A DNA stretch of 64,000 bases. Source: Gp6-AA40 sp036802945. GTDB lineage: Bacteria > Acidobacteriota > Vicinamibacteria > Vicinamibacterales > UBA2999. Positions 40,553-49,880 of this stretch are shown one piece after another (positions within the stretch are counted from its first letter, which is position 1; every line of letters starts with the position of its first letter). The position numbers were made by a program, and so were the translations under genes. Location of the stretch: contig DAIRVG010000008.1 of assembly GCA_036802945.1 (NCBI GenBank), positions 1 through 64,000 on the forward strand. The letters are read 5' to 3'. The notes beneath the pieces are model-generated. The model saw only the letters and a program-made list of their open reading frames with translations, made no database searches and had not been told where the DNA came from.

Positions 40553-41017
40553 TTAATCGCGAGACAGGATAATGCCGTCGAGCATGCCCGCCGTGAGAAG
40601 GCGCGGCCCCGATGCCTGCTCCGCCTGCAGGCGCGAGCGTTCCGCCATTCCACGCTCGACGACCTGGTCGAGATCCTCGCGGTTGAACGGTTTCACGATG
40701 TAGCCGACCACGCCTGGCCGAAGGGTGACCATCGGGTCCATTTCCAGCACTCCCGTGGCGAGCACGACCGCGACGCTCGGATGGTGGTGGCGCATCTGGT
40801 CGACCAGCCAGATTCCGTCATGGCCCGGCATCCGGATATCGCACAACGCCACGTCGATCTGAAAGCTGCGCATGACGTTCAGCGCCGACTCGGCATCGGG
40901 CGCCACTTTGACGGTGTACCCCAGGGCCGAGACCCAGCGTGTCAGCAGCTTGCGGACGCCCTCGTCGTCGTCGACGACCAGAATCGTCCCCGTCACGCTC
41001 TCCGATTCAACATCCAT
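40553..41017 (-). CDS. Single-domain response regulator
   Basis: From ATG 41017 the protein has 154 residues: a receiver domain (TILVVDDDEGVRKLLTRWV with the acidic pair, phospho-acceptor in ALCDIRMPG, VVLATG, and the conserved Lys in GYIVKPF) followed by about 30 residues without a DNA-binding domain. It would act by protein contacts or as a phospho-shuttle. No histidine kinase is adjacent. An upstream extension to 41146 has no receiver-like sequence and is not supported. Confidence 0.88.
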   Translation of the reverse strand: MDVESESVTGTILVVDDDEGVRKLLTRWVSALGYTVKVAPDAESALNVMRSFQIDVALCDIRMPGHDGIWLVDQMRHHHPSVAVVLATGVLEMDPMVTLRPGVVGYIVKPFNREDLDQVVERGMAERSRLQAEQASGPRLLTAGMLDGIILSRD

Positions 41018-41464
41018 ATCTCGTTTGCCCGAGTAGAGCAGAATCGGTGCCACGGAAGAGCATGAAATGCTCCGGAAATCATTGGGGTCTTCACGGGGGT
41101 ACACATGGCGAGTGTGCGGATGCGCCCATCCGCGAACGTTCCGCACACGTGCACCCGCACGAAAAGCGAAATCCGCCCCGCAACGGAAAGGGCACCGCCC
41201 TGCCCTTGCGGGAGCGTAGGCCGACGCTGTGCGTGCCGGTCCCAGTCGGCGACGATTGTCGAAAGCGAAAGATAGTCCAGCACTTCCGCTTTGCTGTTCC
41301 CGTTGTACAATTTCGGGACCCGTGGGCCAGGCAACGTCGTCATTACCACGTTACCAGGCTCTCGTATTCTTGTTTTCCTTCAAGCACGCGGCATCTACTT
41401 GGTTGGGTATGTCGCGGTTCGTACGTCGTAAGTCCTCTGAGTGTTCAAGGGTGGGAGTGATTCA
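41018..41464. other. Long divergent intergenic region
   Basis: About 447 bp between the response regulator and the TonB-dependent receptor. No convincing coding sequence is seen. It holds the switch-like hairpin pair at 41113-41149, an AGGGCA/TGCCCT hairpin near 41200, and a TACAAT hexamer at 41306-41311 without a matching -35. The receptor start is preceded by GGGAG. Confidence 0.5.
41113..41149. promoter_or_regulatory. Mutually exclusive hairpin pair
   Basis: GTGTGCGGA (41113-41121) can pair with TCCGCACAC (41141-41149), or its inner part GCGGATG (41117-41123) can pair with CATCCGC (41128-41134). Both cannot form fully at once, a design found in attenuators and riboswitches. It could lie in the 5' leader of either divergent gene. 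Confidence 0.4.
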
Positions 41465-44400
41465 ATGAAGCGCTTTCGAAATGCCACAGTGTGGCTCGGT
41501 CTGAGAACTTGTACCTTCATCGCGCTCGTCGCGCTCCTGTGGCCTGCCGGTCACGCCGGAGCGCAGGGCGTTACCACCGGCGCCATCAGTGGCGTCGTGA
41601 CCAACGAGCAGCAGCAGCCAGTGGCCGGGGCCTCCGTGATTGCCATCCATCTGCCTTCAGGAACCAACTACGAGGCCACAACACGCGCGGACGGACGCTT
41701 CACCATTCCAGGTATGCGGGTCGGCGGGCCGTATTCAGTGACGGTCACCTTCGTGGGAACCGGCACGGCGTTCGCGCCAGAGACCAAGGAGGACGTCACG
41801 GTCAACCTCGGCGTTGCGACGGACGTGCCGGTTACAGTACGTGCCATCGCGGTTCAGGAGACCATCGTTGTCACGGCGGAGAGGGCCGATGCCGTATTCA
41901 GCTCCAGCCGGACGGGCGCGGCGACATCGGTCGGTCGAGACGACATCGCCCTGTTGCCGACGATTTCCGGACGCATCAGTGACGTCACGCGCTTGACACC
42001 GCAGGCAAGTGGCGACTCTTTCGCGGGCCAGGACAGCCGGCAGAACAACATGACGGTCGATGGGTCCTATTTCAACAGTCCGTTCGGCCTCGGTCAGGGC
42101 CAGCCGGGTGGTCGAACCAATGTCGCGCCGATCTCCCTGGAGTCCATCGAGCAGGTGCAGGTCAGCGTCGCGCCCTATGACGTTCGTCAGGGGAATTTCA
42201 TCGGAGCCGCCGTCAATACCGTCACCCGCAGCGGCACCAATCAACTCAGCGCCTCCGTGTATCACCGGTTCCGGAATGAGGGCTTCGTCGGGACCGAGGC
42301 GCAGGGACTGACAGTGAATCCGGGCACCTTTAACTTCCGGAATACCGGTGTGTGGGCCGGAGCCCCGATCGTCAAGAACAAGCTGTTCGTCTTCGGGACC
42401 TACGAAAACGAGGAAGACAAGCGGCCGCTCACCACGTTCAGGGCCAACACCGGCGGTGAGCCAGTCGGCGGAAACATCACCCGGGTGCTGGCATCCGACA
42501 TGACGACGCTCAGCTCGTACCTGTCACAGAACTTCAAGTACGCGACCGGGGGCTTCGAGAACCTTCCCGGCACCACGCCAGCCAAGAGATATCTGCTCAG
42601 GACCGACTACAACCTGAACGCCCGTAACAAAGTCAGCTTCCGGTATAACCAGCTCGAATCCAGTTCCTCAAAGGTCCTATCCGGCTCTACATCGGCCGGG
42701 TTGGGGCGGACGCTCGGTACGGGTTTTCTGACGTTCGCGAACACGAACTACGACCAGCTCGAGAACATCAAGTCGGGCATCGGCGAATGGAACTCGGTCA
42801 TCGGCAACAGCATGTCGAACAGCATGATCGGTGGATATACCACCAACAACGAGAACCGGAAGGACATCCAGCTGTTTCCGTTCGTGGATATCCTCGCTCC
42901 CGATGGAACGACATATATCTCGTTCGGCTCCGAGCCATTCACGCCGAACAACGAGCTGCTCTATCAGACGACGCAGTTCCAGGACAACTTCACGAAGTTC
43001 AGCAACCGGCATTCGCTGACGTTCGGCGCTACGTTTCAGCGCTATGAAGCGCAAAACTCGTTCTTCAATTGCTGTAAGCAAGGCGCGTACGTCTACAACT
43101 CGCTCGCCGACTTCTACGCAGACGCCAACGGTTTCCTCGCGAATCCGAACAGAACATCGTCGACCGTGATCCCGCGGCGGTACCAGGTGCGATGGATGAA
43201 CATCCCTGGGCTGGACAAGCCGATCCAGAATCTGAACGTCTTGAATGCAGGAGGCTACGCCCAGGACGAGTGGCGGCCGCGCTCGAATCTGACGGTCACC
43301 GCGGGTCTCAGATTCGACGTCCCGGCCTTCGACAACAACACGACGTATCCGAATCCCGCCGCGGACGCATTGACGTTCCGCGATGAGGCGGGATCGCCGG
43401 TGAAGTACTCGAGTGGCACCCTTCCGGACGCGAAGATTCTCTTTTCGCCGCGCGTTGGCTTCAATTGGGACGTGGCCGGAGATCAGCAGACGCAGGTGCG
43501 CGGCGGGGTCGGCGTCTTCACGGGTCCGCCCCTGTACGTCTGGATCTCCAACCAGCTTGGCAATACCGGCGTCCTGCAGGGTTCTCTGCTCGAAGACAAC
43601 CCCACCAACCGGCCGTTCAGCCCTGACGTGAACAGGTACAAACCGACGAATGTGACGGGCGCGCCGGCGGCCAGCTATGAGCTCGACGTCACCGACAACA
43701 ACTTCAAGTTCCCACAGGTTTTGAGGAACAACATCGCGGTCGATCGCCGGCTTCCCGGGGGCATAACCGGCACCGCAGAGTTCGTATACAACAAGGACGT
43801 CAACGGCATCTACTACATCAACTCCAACCTGCCCCAGGCGCAGTCCGCGTTCACCGGGGTCGATACGCGGCAGCGTTGGGTTGGGACCGCGTGCGCGGCT
43901 CCAACACCGGGCCCGTGCGTCACCAGGATCAACAACGCGGCCGGAAACCAGGTGACCGCCGCGATCGTGATGAAGAACCAGAGCGTTGGTGATTCGTGGA
44001 ACATGTCCGGAATGTTGGCGAAGTCGCTGTATCACGGGCTCACGCTGAGGGGCGCCTACAGCTACGGCGATGCGCATAACACCATCGATCCGGGCTCCAC
44101 GGCCTCCTCGTCGTTCAACCTCAATGAGCACCACGGCGACCCGAACAACCCCGGTCTCGGACGGTCCCAGTCAGCTCAAGGGCACCGGGTTTTCCTGCAG
44201 ACCTCTTACAGCCGCTCGTACTTCGGCTTCGGAGCCACGACAATCGCCGCTTTCTGGGAGGCGAAGTCCGCCCTGAACGGCGCCGGCGGCGGCCTCAGCA
44301 GCAACGCCAGCTACGTGTTCGCGGGCGACATGAACGGTGATGGCGGTTCAGGCAACGACCTGATCTACATCCCGAAGAACACGTCGGAGATGAACTTCGT

Positions 44401-44860
44401 CGCCTTCCCGGTCGGCGCCACGACGTTTACTCCCGAGCAGCAGGCCGCGGCGTTCGAGGCCTACATCAACCAGGACAAGTACCTGAGCAAACACCGTGGC
44501 GAGTACGCCGAACGCGGAGGCGTGTGGAACCCGATGGTCAAGAGGGTTGACCTGAGCATCAACCAGGACGTGTTCCACAACATCGCCGGCAAGCGCAACG
44601 CCGGCCAGTTCCGGATCGATTTCACGAACTTCGGCAACATGCTGAACCACAACTGGGGCGTGAGTCAGCGCCTGGTCGTTCCGATCACTCAGGCATATGG
44701 AGCGCAGCTGCTGACCAACCCCGCGGCGGATGCGCAGGGACGGATCAGCTATCGAATGGCCGTGGCCAACGGTCAGCTGGTGACGAAGACCTTCCAGCCG
44801 AACACGAGTTTGAGTGACGTCTACCAGTTCTTGCTCAGTTTCCGGTACTCCTTCAACTAA
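41465..44860 (+). CDS. TonB-dependent receptor, Oar-like, with carboxypeptidase-regulatory N-terminal domain
   Basis: A 1131-residue outer-membrane protein from ATG 41465 (the frame opens at 41441). It has a signal peptide (about 1-34, ending GHAGAQ), a CarboxypepD_reg domain (about 37-117: GAISGVVTNEQQQPVAGASV), a plug domain (about 130-240: ETIVVTAERADAVFSSSR, NNMTVDGSYFNSPFGLGQ, IEQVQVSVAPYDVRQGNF), and a large barrel ending YQFLLSFRYSFN with a terminal aromatic-rich strand. This type is abundant in Acidobacteriota and takes up large substrates such as glycans or peptides; the substrate here is unknown. It lies downstream of the tonB-exb genes. Confidence 0.9.
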   Translation: MKRFRNATVWLGLRTCTFIALVALLWPAGHAGAQGVTTGAISGVVTNEQQQPVAGASVIAIHLPSGTNYEATTRADGRFTIPGMRVGGPYSVTVTFVGTGTAFAPETKEDVTVNLGVATDVPVTVRAIAVQETIVVTAERADAVFSSSRTGAATSVGRDDIALLPTISGRISDVTRLTPQASGDSFAGQDSRQNNMTVDGSYFNSPFGLGQGQPGGRTNVAPISLESIEQVQVSVAPYDVRQGNFIGAAVNTVTRSGTNQLSASVYHRFRNEGFVGTEAQGLTVNPGTFNFRNTGVWAGAPIVKNKLFVFGTYENEEDKRPLTTFRANTGGEPVGGNITRVLASDMTTLSSYLSQNFKYATGGFENLPGTTPAKRYLLRTDYNLNARNKVSFRYNQLESSSSKVLSGSTSAGLGRTLGTGFLTFANTNYDQLENIKSGIGEWNSVIGNSMSNSMIGGYTTNNENRKDIQLFPFVDILAPDGTTYISFGSEPFTPNNELLYQTTQFQDNFTKFSNRHSLTFGATFQRYEAQNSFFNCCKQGAYVYNSLADFYADANGFLANPNRTSSTVIPRRYQVRWMNIPGLDKPIQNLNVLNAGGYAQDEWRPRSNLTVTAGLRFDVPAFDNNTTYPNPAADALTFRDEAGSPVKYSSGTLPDAKILFSPRVGFNWDVAGDQQTQVRGGVGVFTGPPLYVWISNQLGNTGVLQGSLLEDNPTNRPFSPDVNRYKPTNVTGAPAASYELDVTDNNFKFPQVLRNNIAVDRRLPGGITGTAEFVYNKDVNGIYYINSNLPQAQSAFTGVDTRQRWVGTACAAPTPGPCVTRINNAAGNQVTAAIVMKNQSVGDSWNMSGMLAKSLYHGLTLRGAYSYGDAHNTIDPGSTASSSFNLNEHHGDPNNPGLGRSQSAQGHRVFLQTSYSRSYFGFGATTIAAFWEAKSALNGAGGGLSSNASYVFAGDMNGDGGSGNDLIYIPKNTSEMNFVAFPVGATTFTPEQQAAAFEAYINQDKYLSKHRGEYAERGGVWNPMVKRVDLSINQDVFHNIAGKRNAGQFRIDFTNFGNMLNHNWGVSQRLVVPITQAYGAQLLTNPAADAQGRISYRMAVANGQLVTKTFQPNTSLSDVYQFLLSFRYSFN

Positions 44861-44884
44861 GCGGTTTCAGCAAAGGTCCGACTC

Positions 44885-44920
44885 AAGGCCGGTGTCCCCT
44901 TCGGGGGCACCGGCCTTTTT
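44885..44920 (+). terminator. Intrinsic terminator of the TonB-dependent receptor
   Basis: AAGGCCGGTGTCCCC, loop TTCG, GGGGGCACCGGCCTTTTT. It has a long GC stem, a stable UUCG tetraloop and a U-tract. Confidence 0.92.
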
Positions 44921-44966
44921 CGGTTGTCGACCCCTCCGCGGGTAGCCGGAGCCACGTCGGTACATG

Positions 44967-44998
44967 AAAAAGGGCTGTCCCACCGTGTGGAACAGCCC
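44967..44998 (-). terminator. Intrinsic terminator of the TPR lipoprotein gene
   Basis: On the minus strand GGGCTGT (44998-44992) and ACAGCCC (44978-44972) form a stem, extended by inner pairs, followed by five T. It lies 45 bp beyond the stop codon at 45043. Confidence 0.82.
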
Positions 44999-45042
44999 TC
45001 GTCTTACCGCGGCGCTTCCTCGATGATTCGAGAACTGGCGGT

Positions 45043-46023
45043 CTAGCTCTTTGTTGGCGCGGTCGTGGCCGCCTGCTTCTGCTTCTGGAGCTCCTGTGCC
45101 TTGTCGCGGAGCTGATCAGCCTGCTTCAGGAGCGCCTGCTGGCGTCCCGGGTCTCTCTCCACAAGGGCCATGGACCGCAGCAGCAGGTTCTTGTAGGTCA
45201 GCGCCTCGAAGTAGTCAGGCTTCAGCGCCAGCGCCTTGTCCGCCTCCTCGATGCCAGCCTGGATGTACTTCCTCTTGTCCGCTTCGGACAGCTTGAAGTT
45301 CTTGTAGGCCTCGTTCCAGTAGTACGTCGAGATGACGTGGTGGGCTTCGGGGTTGTTCGGCTCGTGCTGTGCGCGCTCGTTCAACGCGTTGATCGTCTTG
45401 TCGAATTCACCCTGGCGGTCGTAGAACGCCGCGAGTGTCGTGTAAACCGCCGAGTCGTTCGGCTTCATCTCTTTCGCCTTGAGGAACTGCTCCTCGGCCT
45501 TTTCGTAGTCGCCGTTCTGCTCGTAAATGTTGGCCAGGTAGAAATAGTTGGCCGGGTCTGTCGGGTCCACCTGGATCATCTGCTGAAGAATCGGTTCCTG
45601 CTGCGTCGGATCGTTCAGCTTGTCAGGACCGTAAGCGGCCACCAGGTACTGGAGCGACAACTTCTTCATCTTCGGGTCGGCGTCAAGCTCCGCATCTTTC
45701 TTGTAGTACTCGACCGCCTTGGTCATGTACGCGTCGTTGACCGGGTCGCCCCTCTTCGCCACTCGATAGAGGTTGTCGTAGCTGTTGGCGAGGAAGAAGA
45801 AGGCGGGGGTCAGGTAGAACCTGTTGAGGATGTCCTGATCGAGTGCCACGACCTCTTCGTACTTCGCCGCCGCAGCCTTGAAATCGCTGCTCTGGTACAG
45901 CCCGTTGGCGTCCCGGAACGTCCGTTTCGCCTTCAATCCGTTGTACTGATTGCATCCGGTCGCCGCAACGCTGACGGCAACAACGACCGCGAACAGGATG
46001 CCCTTTGACAAAAGCTTCCGCAT
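45043..46023 (-). CDS. TPR-repeat lipoprotein
   Basis: From ATG 46023 (Shine-Dalgarno AAAGGGG) the protein has 326 residues. The signal (MRKLLSKGILFAVVVAVSV) ends in lipobox AATGC. TPR units follow: AAAKYEEVVALDQDILNRFY, PANYFYLANIYEQNGDYEKA, SAVYTTLAAFYDRQGEFDK, EADKALALKPDYFEALTYKN. The C-terminus is a charged coiled coil (QADQLRDKAQELQKQKQAA). It is probably an outer-membrane-anchored periplasmic scaffold; a BamD- or PilF-like role is possible but the family is not recognised. Confidence 0.8.
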   Translation of the reverse strand: MRKLLSKGILFAVVVAVSVAATGCNQYNGLKAKRTFRDANGLYQSSDFKAAAAKYEEVVALDQDILNRFYLTPAFFFLANSYDNLYRVAKRGDPVNDAYMTKAVEYYKKDAELDADPKMKKLSLQYLVAAYGPDKLNDPTQQEPILQQMIQVDPTDPANYFYLANIYEQNGDYEKAEEQFLKAKEMKPNDSAVYTTLAAFYDRQGEFDKTINALNERAQHEPNNPEAHHVISTYYWNEAYKNFKLSEADKRKYIQAGIEEADKALALKPDYFEALTYKNLLLRSMALVERDPGRQQALLKQADQLRDKAQELQKQKQAATTAPTKS

Positions 46024-46129
46024 CGTATCCCCTTTCAACCTCTCGAAGCGTCGTTCTGGCCGCCGGGATTGACCGTGCTGCCGTTTCAAGCGCGCCTTGT
46101 TCCGCGCATGAGCGCTGATACCCAATGTG

Positions 46130-46147
46130 GGCGGGCGAGCGCCCGCC
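46130..46147. repeat. Short GC hairpin
   Basis: GGCGGGC (46130-46136), loop GAGC, GCCCGCC (46141-46147), in the 274-bp divergent spacer between the TPR lipoprotein and rel genes. Otherwise that spacer shows no gene and no clear promoter. Confidence 0.4.
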
Positions 46148-46297
46148 AGATATTTCCGTAAGCGCGCCAGTATAGTGATCCGTTTTCCAGTCAGTCAAGC
46201 ATTCTGGCGCCGTTTCCTTGACCCCCCTCAACCCCACTCCTATCATGGGGATGGCGGCGTTCCGTTTCGCCGATACGTACCTTAGACACCGGCTTCA

Positions 46298-48463
46298 ATG
46301 ATTCGTTTCGAGACGCTGCTCGAGAAAGTGCGGAGCTACAGTCCCGAGGCCGACCTCGAGCTGCTTCGGCGGGCGTACGTCTTCTCGGCGCTCGAACACA
46401 AGGGGCAGGTCCGCCATTCCGGTGAGCCCTACCTGGTGCACCCCCTCGAAGTGGCCGATTTCCTGGCTGACATGAAATTGGACGTCGTAGCGGTGGCGGC
46501 TGGTCTGCTCCACGACGTCGTAGAAGACACGCTGACCACCCCGGAGCGTATCGCCGAGCTCTTCGGGCCTGAAATCGCCCATGTTGTCGAGGGGGTCACC
46601 AAGATCGGCGCGATTCCGTTCTCCTCGAGCGAGGAGCGGCAGGCCGAGAACTTCCGCAAGATGCTGCTGGCGATGGTCGATGACATTCGCGTCATCCTCG
46701 TCAAGCTCGCCGACCGGCTTCACAACATGCGTACGCTCCAGCATCTGCCGGAGGAGCGCCGGATCAAGATCGCCCAGGAGACGCTTGATATCTACGCCCC
46801 GATCGCGAACCGGCTGGGGATGAGCAAGGTGAAGAATGAGCTGGAGGAACTGTCGTTCCGCTACCTCGAGGCAAAGGCGTTTGAAGGTCTCCGCGCCAAG
46901 GTGGAGGCGAAGCGGAAAACGGCCGAGGCGGTCATCGACGACCTGACCCGAACCATCCGGGCGAAGCTCGCAGACGCGCAGGTCCCGGTCACTCACCTCG
47001 ACGGTCGAATAAAACGCCTGTACAGCATTCATCTCAAGTTGAAGCGCCAAAAAATCGACCTCGAGCGCGTGTACGATTTCGTCGCGTTGCGGATCATCAC
47101 GCAGTCGGTCAAGGACTGCTACGCGGCGCTCGGGATCATCCACCAGACGTGGTCGCCCGTGCCGGGCCGCATCAAGGACTTCATCGCGATGCCGCGGCCG
47201 AACGGCTACCAGTCACTGCATACGTCGGTTATCAGCGAGAACGGCTTTCCATTCGAAGTGCAGATTCGCACGGAGGAGATGCATCGGCGCGCGGAGGAAG
47301 GGATCGCCGCGCACTGGAAGTACAAGGAGGGCCGCGTCGGCGATCATCGCGACGAGCGTTACTTCCAGTGGATGCGCCAGCTGCTCGAGGTCCAACAGGA
47401 AGTCCGAGATCCGCAGGAATTCCTTCAGAACCTGAAGATCGATCTCTATCCCGAGGAGGTCTACATCTTCACGCCGAAAGGCGAAGTGCGATCGCTGCCC
47501 AGGGGCGCCACCGCCGTCGATTTCGCGTACACGATTCACACCGACGTCGGCAACCAGTGCACCGGCGCACGCGTCAACGGCAAGATGGTGCCGCTTCGCA
47601 CGCGTCTACAGAACGGCGACATCGTCGAGATCGTCACGCAGTCGGGGCACAAGCCAAGCCGCGACTGGCTCACTTTCGTCGTCAGTGCACGCGCGCGCAA
47701 CAAGATCAAGCACGTGCTCCAGGGCGAGGAGCGGGTGCGGAGCATCGAGCTTGGCCGCCGATTGTTCGAGAAGGAGGCGCGCCGGTTCGGTCTCAATCCG
47801 AAAACCGTGCTCGAAAGCGAGGAGCTGGCGAAGTTCGCCACGGAGTACGGCGCACAGAAGCCCGAGGAGCTGCTCGCACACATCGGCTATGGCAAGTTAT
47901 CACCGCGCAGCGTGCTGCAGAAGTCGGTGCCCGGGGGGCAGCTGAAGGAGCGCCCTCAGGACTCGGCTGTCGTGTCTGTCGTCAAGCGCGTGCTTCGGCC
48001 GGGCGCGAGCGACAAAATCAAAGTCCGTGGCACCGACGACATCATGGTGTTCCGGGCGAAATGCTGTAGCCCTATCCGCGGAGAGAAGATCGTCGGCTAC
48101 ATCACGCGCGGAAAAGGGGTGTCGGTCCACGCGGCTACGTGCTCGAACGTCTTGAATCTGATGTTCGATCCGGAGCGCCGCATCGATGTCGAGTGGGATA
48201 CGACCACGTCGGATCAGGCGCCGTATACCGTCCGTCTCACCATGCAGGTGGAAGATCGCAAGGGCATGCTCGCCGAAATCAGCGCCAAGGTCTCCGACAT
48301 CAACACCAACATCACGAACATGGAGGCGCGCACCGGCGACGATCAGCAGGCGCGCATCGACATGACGGTCGAAATCAGCGACGTCAAGCACCTCGAGCGG
48401 GTGATCAAGTCAATCAAGGGCGTACAGGGCGTGCTGGGGGTTGAGCGGACTGCGCGCGCCTAG
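46298..48463 (+). CDS. Bifunctional (p)ppGpp synthetase/hydrolase RelA/SpoT
   Basis: Makes and degrades the stringent-response alarmone. The 721-residue Rel protein has an N-terminal HD hydrolase domain (HKGQVRHSGEPYLVHPLEVA; H72-D73 in LLHDVVEDT), a synthetase domain (about 230-345, with RIKDFIAMPRPNGYQSLHTS), a TGS domain (about 385-450: YIFTPKGEVRSLPRGATAVD), a conserved-cysteine region (FRAKCCSPIRGEKIVGYIT) and a C-terminal ACT domain. Both catalytic domains look intact, as expected when one Rel serves both activities. It is convergent with ridA, with 23 bp between stops. Confidence 0.94.
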   Translation: MIRFETLLEKVRSYSPEADLELLRRAYVFSALEHKGQVRHSGEPYLVHPLEVADFLADMKLDVVAVAAGLLHDVVEDTLTTPERIAELFGPEIAHVVEGVTKIGAIPFSSSEERQAENFRKMLLAMVDDIRVILVKLADRLHNMRTLQHLPEERRIKIAQETLDIYAPIANRLGMSKVKNELEELSFRYLEAKAFEGLRAKVEAKRKTAEAVIDDLTRTIRAKLADAQVPVTHLDGRIKRLYSIHLKLKRQKIDLERVYDFVALRIITQSVKDCYAALGIIHQTWSPVPGRIKDFIAMPRPNGYQSLHTSVISENGFPFEVQIRTEEMHRRAEEGIAAHWKYKEGRVGDHRDERYFQWMRQLLEVQQEVRDPQEFLQNLKIDLYPEEVYIFTPKGEVRSLPRGATAVDFAYTIHTDVGNQCTGARVNGKMVPLRTRLQNGDIVEIVTQSGHKPSRDWLTFVVSARARNKIKHVLQGEERVRSIELGRRLFEKEARRFGLNPKTVLESEELAKFATEYGAQKPEELLAHIGYGKLSPRSVLQKSVPGGQLKERPQDSAVVSVVKRVLRPGASDKIKVRGTDDIMVFRAKCCSPIRGEKIVGYITRGKGVSVHAATCSNVLNLMFDPERRIDVEWDTTTSDQAPYTVRLTMQVEDRKGMLAEISAKVSDINTNITNMEARTGDDQQARIDMTVEISDVKHLERVIKSIKGVQGVLGVERTARA

Positions 48464-48486
48464 CGGCGCGGAACCTTGCCTGGCGG

Positions 48487-48867
48487 CTATTCGATCACCG
48501 CGATCACGTCGATCTCAACGCGCGCATTTCTTGGCAGCGCGGCGACTTGCACCGTTGATCGGGCTGGCGGCGGATCGACGACATGGCGGGCGTAGACCGC
48601 ATTCATCGCAGCGAATTCATCCATATCCGCGAGGAAGACCGTGGTGCGGACGACGTGCGCGAAGGTCGCGCCTGCGGCCGCCAACAGAGTGCCGATGTTG
48701 CGCATGACTTGCTCGGTCTGGGCCGTGATGCCGCCATCGACCAGCGCGCCCGTCGATGGGTCGAAGCCGACTTGTCCGGAGAGGAACAACAGGTTACCCG
48801 CGCGGATGCCCGGGCTGTAGGGACCGATGGGTTTCGCCGCGTTGGGCGCCGAAACCGGCAGACGCAC
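48487..48867 (-). CDS. RidA-family protein (enamine/imine deaminase)
   Basis: A 126-residue YjgF/YER057c/UK114 protein. RidA members deaminate reactive enamines formed by PLP enzymes. Typical pieces are PIGPYSPGIRAGNLLFLSGQ, MRNIGTLLAAAG, VVRTTVFLADMDEFAAMN, and the end PRNARVEIDVIAV. The usual catalytic Arg of the RidA subfamily (in RSxxxV) appears as ARSTVQVAALPRNARVEID. Start GTG 48867 lies one base after the rpmB stop, so the two are probably translationally coupled. Confidence 0.9.
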   Translation of the reverse strand: MRLPVSAPNAAKPIGPYSPGIRAGNLLFLSGQVGFDPSTGALVDGGITAQTEQVMRNIGTLLAAAGATFAHVVRTTVFLADMDEFAAMNAVYARHVVDPPPARSTVQVAALPRNARVEIDVIAVIE

Positions 48868-48868
48868 G

Positions 48869-49060
48869 TCAGGCTGCCTTGGTGACCTTGCCCGAGCGGA
48901 GGCACCGGGTGCAGACCCGAATCCGCTTCGTCGCGCCGTTGATGAGCGCCCTCACAGACTGGAGGTTCGGCTCGAAACGCCGGGGTCCCACGTTGTGGGC
49001 GTGAGAGATCGTCCGCCCGACGACGGGTCCTTTGTCGCAGATTTCACACCGCTTGGCCAT
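48869..49060 (-). CDS. rpmB: 50S ribosomal protein L28
   Basis: A 63-residue L28 that begins MAKRCEICDKGP and carries the zinc-binding CxxC pairs of the Cys-plus form (CEIC near the N-terminus, CTRC near the C-terminus), plus SHAHNVGPRRFEPNLQSVR. An open frame extends 60 bp upstream but the real start is the ATG at 49060, preceded by GGAA-rich sequence. Confidence 0.95.
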   Translation of the reverse strand: MAKRCEICDKGPVVGRTISHAHNVGPRRFEPNLQSVRALINGATKRIRVCTRCLRSGKVTKAA

Positions 49061-49141
49061 GATTTCCTCTGCAGGTTCCGCAAGATTCCGCACAGATCCG
49101 ACCGTTTGCGACCTGTGCAAACTCCCAATTGTAATGGATGC

Positions 49142-49774
49142 TTAGGGAATGATCAACGACGGTTGCTCTGCGGCGGGCGGGGCGGTCGAGCGGTTGCGGC
49201 GGAGCAGGCGAGCCATGAGCGTCAGATAGGCTGCATCCCCCGGTTCGGCCTTGCGCGTCTCGCGGGCGCCTCGCTCGATGGCGCGCAAGACGATCGCCAC
49301 TTCCCGGTCGTACACGGTTGCGCCCTGCTGGCGCATCTCCGCAAGCATCGTCTTCATTTCCGCAGCAAGCCGCTGTGCGGGCAGCGACTGGGCGGTGTGC
49401 TCGAAGATGACGCCGCGCGCGGCAGTTTCGAGCGTCGACGCCACTGAACTGGCCGCTTCCGCGACGTCATCGTCAAGCAGGCGAGTGAAGCCTTGCGGCG
49501 CGTGGCGCGAGATCAGATTTTGGAAAAGGAAGAACAACTGATACTGGCGCTCGGTCAGCGACTGAATGGTCGGAAGCAGGATGGCGACGTCGTGTTCCTG
49601 CTGGCGCTTGACGACCGCCGCTGGATGCTCGCGGGCAGACGTGAGGTAGACGCAGTCGTCAGGGCACTGAATCTCCACCAGGCGTTTGGTTCCGCAACAC
49701 ACTGCGCAGATGGTCTGATGAAGCGCCGGGCATGCGCGGCGCTCCTTGCGTGATCGGCAAAGTGGGCAGGACAT
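49142..49774 (-). CDS. Conserved hypothetical protein with N-terminal Cys cluster
   Basis: A 210-residue protein with eight Cys in the first 41 residues (C3, C6, C15, C23, C26, C27, C37, C41; CPLC, CAVCCGTKR, CPDDC), most likely one or two zinc sites. The rest is predicted helical (LFFLFQNLISRHAPQ, FEHTAQSLPAQRLAAEMKTML) with a Pro-rich end. The CCGxxR ... CPxDCxYL pattern looks like a conserved family whose function I do not know. It lies upstream of rpmB on the same strand and is divergent from the 194-residue protein below. Confidence 0.65.
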   Translation of the reverse strand: MSCPLCRSRKERRACPALHQTICAVCCGTKRLVEIQCPDDCVYLTSAREHPAAVVKRQQEHDVAILLPTIQSLTERQYQLFFLFQNLISRHAPQGFTRLLDDDVAEAASSVASTLETAARGVIFEHTAQSLPAQRLAAEMKTMLAEMRQQGATVYDREVAIVLRAIERGARETRKAEPGDAAYLTLMARLLRRNRSTAPPAAEQPSLIIP

Positions 49775-49880
49775 CTCGTCAGTTTCGCATTATTATAATT
49801 CCGTCGAAATCCTCCAAATCTCCAGGAATAGCCTTGCACGGTCGATCGGTGCGGGTGCCGCGCCGGTGTTCGGGAGGAAC

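Noticed and set aside
42677..44134. Long minus-strand open frame opposite the TonB-dependent receptor
   Set aside because: Antisense to a clear receptor; no domain or start signal.
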